Positions 1 to 5,903 of a stretch of DNA of 5,983 nt are shown piece after piece. Positions within the stretch are counted from its first letter, which is position 1; each line of letters begins with the position of its first letter. The stretch covers positions 1-5,983 of the forward strand of contig JABAAZ010000017.1 in the NCBI GenBank assembly GCA_014238475.1, given 5' to 3'. The position numbers and the translations under genes were made by a program. The notes below the pieces were generated by a model. It was not told where the DNA came from, ran no database searches, and saw nothing but the letters and a program-made list of their open reading frames with translations. The DNA is from Candidatus Paceibacter sp. (GTDB lineage: Bacteria > Patescibacteriota > Minisyncoccia > Phycocordibacterales > JABAAK01).

Positions 1-962
1 TGTCCATCATCTTGTGTTATCGATATGACTCGTGTAAGTCCTAAAAGCTCTCCAGATTGTTCATCTCTATAGTTTGTAGTATGTTCTGCATATCTGACAG
101 GAAGGTCTTTGTAGCTTTTTGGCAGGTTATCAAAAATCTGTATGTGATGAGGGCAGTTCATCGCTTTCATTACATATTTTGTGTTTTTCCCGTATGCCCT
201 TATTAAATCATCATCATATTTACCTAGATGTCCAGATTTTTTATATAACTCTTCTTGTGCAATGTGAGGTATCCATACTTTTTCATATCCATATTTCTTT
301 AGCAAAACATCTATTTTATCTGTAAGTGCTTCTCTCATTGCAGCTCCGCGAGGTGAAAAAAGTGGTAGCCCAGGTCCGACATAATCAGAAAAAGAAAACA
401 AATCCATTTCTTTTGCTATCTTTCTATGGTCTCTTTTTTTAGCTTCTTTTCTTTGATGCAAGTAGTCCTCAAGCTCCTTATCAGTCTCAAACGCGAATCC
501 ATATATCCTAGTCAAACTAGGTTTTGTTTCATCACCCCAATGAGAAGCTGAAATTCTGTCTACTATAAAAGATTTTGGAGAAACTTTTTTCATTGAATCT
601 ATGTGACCACCAGCACACAAATCTACAAAATCACCACTCCAAACAGCAGTTATCTTTTGTTTGTTTTTAACTGCCTGATCTATAAAAGATTTTTTGTATG
701 TATTGTCACTAAAAAGCTCTCTAGCATCTTTTTCCTGCAATTCTTTTTGTGTAAATTCATCCCAAGAGGGAAGTATCTTCTTCATTTTTTCTGTTATTTT
801 TGATATATCATTCTCAGTAAAAGTCTTACTTGTTTTTACATCATAAAAAAAACCATCATCAGTAGGAGGACCGTATACCAACTTTGCATCTTTGTCTATC
901 TCAACAACAGCTGCTCCGAGTAGATGAGCTATTGAATGTCTTCTTTTTGTTAAGTTGTCCAT
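1..962 (-). CDS. thrS: Threonyl-tRNA synthetase, C-terminal part beyond window edge (no TGS domain)
   Basis: Class II aminoacyl-tRNA synthetase that charges tRNA-Thr with threonine in the cytoplasm. Only the first 320 codons are visible; the gene continues past base 1. The protein begins directly in the editing domain: RHSIAHLL gives His9 and His13, and DLCAGGH (114-120) gives Cys116 and His120, the usual four editing-site ligands. Then come HWGDE (141-145), motif 1 around LPLFSPRGAAMREAL (199-213), MNCPHH (268-273) whose Cys270 matches the active-site zinc cysteine, and motif 2 around YRDEQSGELLGLTR (298-311), followed by TQDDGH, whose His is a second zinc ligand. Motif 3 and the anticodon-binding domain lie outside. 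The N-terminal TGS domain of about 60 residues seen in most bacterial ThrRS is missing, and an in-frame stop at 981-983 excludes an upstream start. The gene lies 7 bases after dnaE. It has no Shine-Dalgarno sequence, but TATAAT sits 6 bases before the ATG. Confidence 0.95.
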   Translation of the reverse strand, partial: MDNLTKRRHSIAHLLGAAVVEIDKDAKLVYGPPTDDGFFYDVKTSKTFTENDISKITEKMKKILPSWDEFTQKELQEKDARELFSDNTYKKSFIDQAVKNKQKITAVWSGDFVDLCAGGHIDSMKKVSPKSFIVDRISASHWGDETKPSLTRIYGFAFETDKELEDYLHQRKEAKKRDHRKIAKEMDLFSFSDYVGPGLPLFSPRGAAMREALTDKIDVLLKKYGYEKVWIPHIAQEELYKKSGHLGKYDDDLIRAYGKNTKYVMKAMNCPHHIQIFDNLPKSYKDLPVRYAEHTTNYRDEQSGELLGLTRVISITQDDG

Positions 963-968
963 ATTTTT

Positions 969-974
969 ATTATA
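969..974 (-). promoter_or_regulatory. Predicted -10 element of thrS (leaderless start)
   Basis: On the minus strand a perfect TATAAT overlaps the dnaE stop codon and is followed by AAAAAT and then the thrS ATG. Transcription normally starts about 7 bases after a -10 box, which falls on the A of the ATG, so a leaderless thrS transcript is predicted. No convincing -35 box is visible. thrS could also be read through from dnaE. The promoter call rests on the match and on the same spacing at dnaE and rpmF. Confidence 0.5.
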
Positions 975-3900
975 TAATATTTAAATCCTTAATTTGATTA
1001 TCAGTAGTATCATCGTGTTCTAATATCAATAAATTCTCATCATCCCTTTGGGAAACTTTAGCAGTTATGTTTACACACTTATTTACTACAATTAATTCTT
1101 CATATGTATCAATCAAATTATCAGCATCAAAGCAAGCGACCTCTATTGATTCGTACTCATCCTCGACCATAAAAAACAACATAGTTCCACCTTTTTTGTT
1201 CTTTACTTTTTTGATTTTTGTGATAACTACATTTACAGCAACAAATTCACCTACATTGCTTTTTACAATATCTGCTATTTGAAAATCACTGTCCTCGTTA
1301 TATTTTGTAACTGGGTGTCCAGAGATATAAACCCCTAACAAATTTTTTTCCCAAAACTGGTTTTGCGCTTTTGAATCATCTTTTGTTTTCTCTAATATTA
1401 AATTATCTTGCAATGTGGTTTTAGAAAACAAACTTTCTTGCAATGATTCTTTCGTTTGTTTAATTTCTTTTTCATATTTAAGTAGTAAATCTATGTTTTC
1501 CATATATGTCGCTCTGGTATCAAATTCATCAAGAGACCCAGAACAAACCAATGCTTCAAGTGATTTTTTATTTATGACATTATAAAAAGACATTCTTTGC
1601 AAGAAATTTTCTATATTAATAAAATCTCCACCTTTTTCTCTTTCTTCTACTATTGATAATGCGACTTTTGTACCAAGATTTTTTATACTTTTAAGTCCAA
1701 TTCTAATTGCATCTTTGTCACCGATTTTTTCAACGCTGTACACGTACACACTTTTATTTACATTTGGAGTTAATATCGGTATACCTATTTTTTTACATTC
1801 ACTAAAAAATGTTACAGACCTTTCATAATTTTCAGCCTCAGAGGTTAGTGCAGCTGCCATGTAATCTGCTGTATAATTTGCTTTCATATATGCTGTTTGA
1901 TATGAAATCATTGCATAACTATAAGCATGTGCTTTGTTAAATCCATACCCAGTAAAAGGAGCAAAAAGTTCCCATACATCTTCAGATTCTTTTTTAGTCA
2001 TCTTTGAGTGTTTTACGCACCTAGATTTAAATTCAACCTCTTGTTCTGCCATAAGCTCTGGTATTTTTTTACCTACTGCTTTTCTAAATATATCTACTTC
2101 CTTCCAAGTATAGTTTGCAAGTGTGAGTGCTGTATACAGTAGGTCATCTTGATATACAAGTAATCCATATGAATCTTTCAAAAAAGGCTCCATTTTAGGG
2201 TGGAATGCTTGGGAAAAGCTTTGTCCGTTTTTTCTAGCTATGTATTCATCTATAGTTTTTATAGGGCCTGGTCTATAAAGAGCAATAATAGCTGCTACAT
2301 CTGATATATTTTCTGGTTGCAATTTTTTAACTGTTTGTGTCAAACCTTGTCCGCCTAATTGAAAGACCGCGACGGTGTTACCATCAGAAAGAAAATCAAA
2401 TGTTGTCTTGTCATCAAGAGGTAGGTTTGATAAATCAATGTTTTTATTAAATCTTTTGTTTACCCTGTCACGGGCACTAGCCAAGATTGCAAGATATGAG
2501 ATTCCAAGTATATCAAATTTTAATAAACCAAGTTCTTCCACTGAATGCATATTGTACTGTGTTATTGGTATGTTTTGATCTAATGATTTTTTATCGTATT
2601 CGACAGGTATATAATTATCTGTACTTTTAGGTGTTATCAAAACTCCAGCTGCGTGTTTTGAAATATGTCTTACATTTCCTTCAATCTTTTTTGATGTTTC
2701 TAAAATTTTATTAGGGATTTCCATTTTACAAAATTCCCTCAAATCTTTTGATTCTTCTAGCGCTCTGTCAATAGTCATCATGTGACCTTGATCTCCAAAG
2801 GGTATTAATTTTGCAATCCTGTCACCAACTGTATATGAGTGTCCTAATGCTCTTGCAACATCACGGACAACAGCTCTTGCACTCATAGTACCAAATGTAC
2901 CTATTTGCGCCACACGATCTTTTCCAAAGCTTTCAGATATAAAATCTATGACCAAGTTTCTCTTATCATCAGCTATATCTATGTCTATATCTGGTGCTGA
3001 TGGTCTGTATGGATTTAAAAATCGCTCAAATGGTATTTTGTATCTTAGTGGATCCACATTGCTAATAGAAAGGATATATGCAATAAGTGACCCAGCAGCA
3101 GAACCACGAGTCATTGTAGGTATGTTGTTTTTATGCATAAATTGTACGATGTGCAATACAGCCAAGAAATATCTAATATATCCTTTATTTTTAATGATTT
3201 CTAGTTCTATTTTTATTCTGTCACGAACTATTTTTGTATCCTCTACATGCTTTTTGTATTTTAATGCGTCTTCTATTAAAAAAATGAATTCATCTTCATA
3301 ATTGTCTTTATGTTTTAATTGTACTTCTGGAAAAATCCAATTTCCAAATTCAAGATATTCTTCAGTCTTGGTATTTATTTCATCTAACGAACTAAATGCT
3401 TCTTTGTATTGATCTTTGTATTGTATTAAGTCATAAAAAGAAAAATCATAATCATATAACTCTTCTTCCTCATTAGATAATTTGTGTTGTTTAATTCTTA
3501 TTACCACGTCTCTAATCTCTTTGTCTTCTTCCTCCAGATAAAAAACCGGATGTTGTAATACAGTTTTTATTCCTACTTCTTTTGCAAAAGTAGTGTATAC
3601 ATCTATATCTATAGTTGGACATATACCGATATAAATATCATCACCAAATGCATTTTTGTGTGTTTGCATTGTTGCAGATGCTTTTGTAAAATTTTTTTGT
3701 TTTAAATCTTCATCAATAATTGAGTTTTGAAACGGTATAATCTGTATCAAACCATTAGAATGATTTATTAAATCAGATTCAGAGACACAAGGTGCATTAC
3801 TATTTGTATTTTGTTGCGCCTTATTTATAATTTTTATTAAATTTTTATAGCCCAGTAAATTTTTTGCAAGGAGTAGGGTGTGAGAGCTAGATTGATTTTG

Positions 3901-4122
3901 TCTTTCAATAAATATAGAAACACCAAGGATTGGTTTAATTTTATTTTTTTGACACTCTTTATAAAAGTCTATTGCACCGTACATATTTGAAATGTCTGTA
4001 AGAGCTAAAAAGTCACAATTTAATTCTTTTGCCTTTTTTACAATTTTTGGTATTTTTACTGTCCCGTTTAGAAGTGAATAATGAGTATGTATATTTATAT
4101 ATCCAAAGCTTTGGTCTTTCAT
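970..4122 (-). CDS. dnaE: DNA polymerase III alpha subunit (DnaE type)
   Basis: Catalytic subunit of the replicative C-family DNA polymerase. Residues are numbered from the ATG at 4122 (1050 aa). The PHP domain occupies about 5-210, starting FGYINIHTHYSLLNG. The polymerase core has RGSAAGS (339-345), PDIDID with catalytic Asp378 and Asp380, KFDILG with the third Asp537, and GYGFNKAHAYSYA (725-737). A helix-hairpin-helix region lies at about 780-865, followed by QESLF (895-899), which fits the internal beta-clamp-binding motif, YISGHP (932-937) and an OB fold (about 960-1038). It ends just after the OB fold, about 100 residues shorter than E. coli DnaE, so the tau-binding C-terminus appears absent. 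Many PHP metal ligands are replaced, so PHP proofreading is unlikely. An in-frame ATG at 4143 would add 7 residues; 4122 is preferred because TATAAT lies 6 bases before it and because DnaE proteins normally begin close to the PHP motif. The gene is divergent from rnhB. Confidence 0.96.
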   Translation of the reverse strand: MKDQSFGYINIHTHYSLLNGTVKIPKIVKKAKELNCDFLALTDISNMYGAIDFYKECQKNKIKPILGVSIFIERQNQSSSHTLLLAKNLLGYKNLIKIINKAQQNTNSNAPCVSESDLINHSNGLIQIIPFQNSIIDEDLKQKNFTKASATMQTHKNAFGDDIYIGICPTIDIDVYTTFAKEVGIKTVLQHPVFYLEEEDKEIRDVVIRIKQHKLSNEEEELYDYDFSFYDLIQYKDQYKEAFSSLDEINTKTEEYLEFGNWIFPEVQLKHKDNYEDEFIFLIEDALKYKKHVEDTKIVRDRIKIELEIIKNKGYIRYFLAVLHIVQFMHKNNIPTMTRGSAAGSLIAYILSISNVDPLRYKIPFERFLNPYRPSAPDIDIDIADDKRNLVIDFISESFGKDRVAQIGTFGTMSARAVVRDVARALGHSYTVGDRIAKLIPFGDQGHMMTIDRALEESKDLREFCKMEIPNKILETSKKIEGNVRHISKHAAGVLITPKSTDNYIPVEYDKKSLDQNIPITQYNMHSVEELGLLKFDILGISYLAILASARDRVNKRFNKNIDLSNLPLDDKTTFDFLSDGNTVAVFQLGGQGLTQTVKKLQPENISDVAAIIALYRPGPIKTIDEYIARKNGQSFSQAFHPKMEPFLKDSYGLLVYQDDLLYTALTLANYTWKEVDIFRKAVGKKIPELMAEQEVEFKSRCVKHSKMTKKESEDVWELFAPFTGYGFNKAHAYSYAMISYQTAYMKANYTADYMAAALTSEAENYERSVTFFSECKKIGIPILTPNVNKSVYVYSVEKIGDKDAIRIGLKSIKNLGTKVALSIVEEREKGGDFINIENFLQRMSFYNVINKKSLEALVCSGSLDEFDTRATYMENIDLLLKYEKEIKQTKESLQESLFSKTTLQDNLILEKTKDDSKAQNQFWEKNLLGVYISGHPVTKYNEDSDFQIADIVKSNVGEFVAVNVVITKIKKVKNKKGGTMLFFMVEDEYESIEVACFDADNLIDTYEELIVVNKCVNITAKVSQRDDENLLILEHDDTTDNQIKDLNII

Positions 4123-4128
4123 AATACT

Positions 4129-4134
4129 ATTATA
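4129..4134 (-). promoter_or_regulatory. Predicted -10 element of dnaE (leaderless start at 4122)
   Basis: A perfect TATAAT on the minus strand is followed by AGTATT and the ATG at 4122, the same 6-base spacing as at thrS and rpmF. The predicted transcription start coincides with the A of that ATG, which favours 4122 over the ATG at 4143, since 4143 lies upstream of this box. A -35 box is not evident (TAATAC at the expected place). A second TATAAT on the minus strand at 4160-4155 lies 11 bases before the ATG at 4143 and could instead drive a transcript with a very short leader. Confidence 0.5.
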
Positions 4135-4152
4135 CTCAATCATTATTTAGAG

Positions 4153-4158
4153 TATTAT
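4153..4158 (+). promoter_or_regulatory. Predicted -10 element of rnhB (leaderless start)
   Basis: TATTAT, one mismatch from TATAAT, is followed by the 7 bases ATTTGTA and the rnhB ATG at 4166, placing the expected transcription start at or next to the start codon. There is no Shine-Dalgarno sequence. The -35 position (around 4130-4135, TTATAC) is weak. The box overlaps the opposite-strand TATAAT at 4155-4160, so RNA polymerase could not occupy both at once. Confidence 0.4.
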
Positions 4159-4165
4159 ATTTGTA

Positions 4166-4750
4166 ATGAAGTATATTGTCGGAATTGATGAAGTTGGTAG
4201 GGGAAGTGTAGCTGGACCTGTAACAGTAGGGATGTGCGTACTAAAAAAACAAAAAATTGCTGAAAAATTTTTATTTCAAATCAAAGATTCTAAACAATTA
4301 ACAAAGAATCAAAGAAATATATGGTTTTTTAAATTAAGAGAAGCCGAAAAAAATGGGATTATTTTTTGCTCTACCTCCTCTGTTTCACCAGAAATCATAG
4401 ATAGAAAGGGTATAGTTTATGCACTCAGCAAAGCAACAGAGAATGTACTTAAAAAAATTAGTTTTTGTGATAAGAATAATTTATATGTTTTACTAGATGG
4501 TACACTTTCTGCGCCAAAGACATATAGGCAAAAATCTATCATAAAAGGGGATCAAAAGGAGGTTTCTATAGCAGCAGCGTCTATATATGCGAAAGTTAAA
4601 AGGGATTTGTTTATGGATAATTTGTCTTCAGAATATGAGAATTATATATTAGACCAAAATAAAGGCTATGGGACAAAAAAACACATAAAGGCAATAAAAA
4701 AATACGGACTTTCAAAGTTACACAGAAAAACATTTTGTACCAGGTTCTAA
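4166..4750 (+). CDS. rnhB: Ribonuclease HII
   Basis: Endonuclease that cuts RNA in RNA/DNA hybrids and 5' of single ribonucleotides embedded in DNA, starting ribonucleotide excision repair and helping primer removal. The 194-residue protein is full length for the family (about 200). GIDEVGRG (6-13) supplies catalytic Asp8 and Glu9 and the GRG loop that senses the 2'-hydroxyl. LLDG (109-112) supplies Asp111, and KGD (127-129) supplies Asp129. SIAAASIYAKVKRD (134-147) and GYGTKKH (167-173) with the terminal LHRKTF (185-190) complete the family pattern, so it should be active. The ATG at 4166 puts the first motif at residue 6, as is typical. It is divergent from dnaE and 46 bases upstream of rpmF, which has its own promoter. 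Confidence 0.96.
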   Translation: MKYIVGIDEVGRGSVAGPVTVGMCVLKKQKIAEKFLFQIKDSKQLTKNQRNIWFFKLREAEKNGIIFCSTSSVSPEIIDRKGIVYALSKATENVLKKISFCDKNNLYVLLDGTLSAPKTYRQKSIIKGDQKEVSIAAASIYAKVKRDLFMDNLSSEYENYILDQNKGYGTKKHIKAIKKYGLSKLHRKTFCTRF

Positions 4751-4761
4751 TGCATCAATAT

Positions 4762-4790
4762 TTGATTTTTCATAAATACATGGTTATAAT
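4762..4790 (+). promoter_or_regulatory. Strong sigma70-type promoter of rpmF (leaderless)
   Basis: TTGATT (4762-4767), a spacer of exactly 17 bases, and a perfect TATAAT (4785-4790) form the best promoter in the window. ATAAAC and the rpmF ATG (4797) follow at once, so the predicted transcription start is the A of the start codon. No Shine-Dalgarno sequence is present. It lies wholly in the 46-base gap after rnhB. A strong promoter suits a ribosomal protein gene, and nusB downstream may be transcribed from it too. Confidence 0.75.
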
Positions 4791-4796
4791 ATAAAC

Positions 4797-5102
4797 ATGT
4801 CAGTAAGAATGAGAATGACAAAATCAAAAACAGGATTAAGGCGCTCGCACCATGGAGTTAAGAACTTGTCACATTCTAAAAATGAAGATGGAGTAACTAA
4901 ATCACATAGAGTATCTGTAGATGGTAAATACAAAGGAAGGGTTATTATAGATATGTCAAAAAGAGAAGAAAGAATAATGAAAAGAAAAGCAGATAAAAAA
5001 GCAAAGAAACAACAAAACGACGTAACAAATAATGAAAACAAAACAAAAGAAAATGAGGTTATTGCTGCAAAAAATAACACAGAGGGTGAATTAAAGATAT
5101 AA
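4797..5102 (+). CDS. rpmF: Large ribosomal subunit protein bL32, cysteine-free, with charged C-terminal tail
   Basis: Structural protein of the 50S subunit. The N-terminus MSVRMRMTKSKTGLRRSHHG matches bL32, especially Parcubacteria-type versions as I recall them. The later HRV (37-39) and GKYKGR (43-48) align with the family's HRVCxxCGxYxGR. All four cysteines of the usual zinc ribbon are gone: aligned positions are Ser27, Glu30 and Ser40, and the fourth is deleted, shortening the loop by one residue. Such C-minus forms of ribosomal zinc-ribbon proteins are known. Residues 53-101 form a Lys/Glu/Asn-rich, low-complexity, probably disordered tail, making the protein about 101 residues against the usual 55-65. 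The family call is firm from the N-terminus; the tail's role is unknown. It is followed by nusB after 49 bases. Confidence 0.9.
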   Translation: MSVRMRMTKSKTGLRRSHHGVKNLSHSKNEDGVTKSHRVSVDGKYKGRVIIDMSKREERIMKRKADKKAKKQQNDVTNNENKTKENEVIAAKNNTEGELKI

Positions 5103-5116
5103 ATATACAATTTATA

Positions 5117-5138
5117 TATAATTAACCTAGTTTAAAAT
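5117..5138 (+). promoter_or_regulatory. Candidate -10 elements upstream of nusB
   Basis: The 49-base gap between rpmF and nusB is almost pure A+T and holds TATAAT at 5117-5122 and TAAAAT at 5133-5138. The second would give a leader of about 7 bases, the first about 23. Neither has a convincing -35 partner, and neither matches the 6-base spacing at the other genes. No hairpin terminator is visible, so read-through from the rpmF promoter is equally possible. Confidence 0.3.
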
Positions 5139-5151
5139 AGATACATAAAAC

Positions 5152-5901
5152 ATGGCTTCTAAAAGAAATATAACAAGGGAGACAATATTACAAACTTTGT
5201 TTGAAGATGAATTTCATCATAAAGAACCAAACTCAGACAATTTAATAAAAATTTTTGACAGAATCAACAAAGAATTAAAAGATCTTGAAGCAGATAAGGA
5301 GTATGCTCAAAAAATCTTGAAAGGGATTGCATCAAAAAGAGGTGAATTGGATAAAATAATAGAGTCTGTTGCAACAAATTGGCCTATAGATAGAATACTT
5401 ATTGTTGATAGAAATATATTGAGAATAGGATTATTTGAAATTTTGTTTGCTAGTGATTTATCAACACCGCCAAAAGTGGCAATAAATGAGGCAATAGAGG
5501 TTGCAAAAAAATTTGGAGGAGCACAAAGTTATAAATTTATAAATGGTGTCTTAGGAAAAATATATGAACAAGTGGCAGAAGGAAAGGAATCAAAAGAGGT
5601 TATTCCGGCTAAAAAAATTAAATTCTCTGTGGGCGCTCTTGTTTACACAAAAAAAGATGATGTGTTTTGTTTTGCGTTTGTAAAAGATGTTTTTGGTAAA
5701 TGGACATTACCTAAAAAAAAGATAGAAAAAACAGATGATCCGTCTGTTGTAGTGCGAGAATGTGCACAAGAAGAATTGGGTTTATCAAATACTTCTGTAA
5801 TTTCAGAATTAAATAATATATCATTTATTTCTCACCCGCCAGAAGGACCAATAAGAAAAGATATAAAATACTTTTTATTTCAGATTCAAATTGATACTTA
5901 A
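5152..5901 (+). CDS. nusB: NusB antitermination factor fused to an atypical Nudix-like domain
   Basis: NusB with S10 (NusE) forms part of the antitermination complex on rRNA transcripts. Residues 5-140 are a clear NusB domain: ILQTLFEDEF (12-21), WPIDRILIVDRNILRIGLFE (77-96), and PPKVAINEAIEVAKKFGG (106-123) followed by FINGVLGKI (129-137). Residues 156-249 resemble a Nudix fold: SVGALVY (159-165), WTLP (184-187), then a Nudix-box-like segment ending RECAQEELGL (202-211). Measured back from the EExG core, the usual glycines are Lys188 and Lys189, the upstream Glu is Asp195, and the catalytic Arg-Glu pair falls on Glu203-Cys204, so the box is degenerate or carries a one-residue shift. The protein stops at 249, short of the final strand and helix of a typical Nudix domain. 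NusB alone is usually 130-160 residues. Hydrolase activity is doubtful. The start has no Shine-Dalgarno sequence, but NusB conservation begins within a few residues of it. Confidence 0.88.
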   Translation: MASKRNITRETILQTLFEDEFHHKEPNSDNLIKIFDRINKELKDLEADKEYAQKILKGIASKRGELDKIIESVATNWPIDRILIVDRNILRIGLFEILFASDLSTPPKVAINEAIEVAKKFGGAQSYKFINGVLGKIYEQVAEGKESKEVIPAKKIKFSVGALVYTKKDDVFCFAFVKDVFGKWTLPKKKIEKTDDPSVVVRECAQEELGLSNTSVISELNNISFISHPPEGPIRKDIKYFLFQIQIDT

Positions 5902-5903
5902 AG

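Larger units (their letters stand above)
4121..4158. repeat. Inverted octamer ATAATACT / AGTATTAT between dnaE and rnhB
   Basis: ATAATACT at 4121-4128 is repeated as its exact reverse complement AGTATTAT at 4151-4158, with 22 bases between the arms. A third variant, AGTATAAT, lies on the minus strand at 4136-4129. The right arm contains the predicted rnhB -10 box and the AGTATAAT copy contains that of dnaE. It could be an operator shared by the two divergent genes, or simply the mirrored -10 sequences of a divergent AT-rich promoter pair. Confidence 0.45.

Noticed and set aside
2948..3301. Plus-strand open frame of 117 codons within dnaE
   Set aside because: It lies opposite highly conserved DnaE motifs (PDIDID, RGSAAGS), so it is a shadow frame.
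4103..4114. Perfect 12-base palindrome CCAAAGCTTTGG just inside dnaE
   Set aside because: It lies within the coding sequence, and one or two perfect 12-base palindromes are expected by chance in a window this size; nothing else marks it as an operator.
4741..4800. Rho-independent terminator between rnhB and rpmF
   Set aside because: No GC-containing stem followed by a T run is visible; the gap is taken up by the rpmF promoter.
4784..5110. Antisense open frame of 108 codons opposite rpmF
   Set aside because: It mirrors the Lys/Glu/Asn-rich L32 gene, giving a Phe/Leu/Ser-rich shadow with no family features.
5122..5135. Imperfect palindrome TTAACCTAGTTTAA (12 of 14 bases) upstream of nusB
   Set aside because: Very AT-rich and short; no second copy at other genes in the window, so there is no support for an operator.
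970..5901. Possible alternative genetic code (UGA as glycine) as in some Patescibacteria
   Set aside because: All complete genes read through without in-frame TGA, glycine uses GGN codons, and the stops are TAA at family-typical ends.
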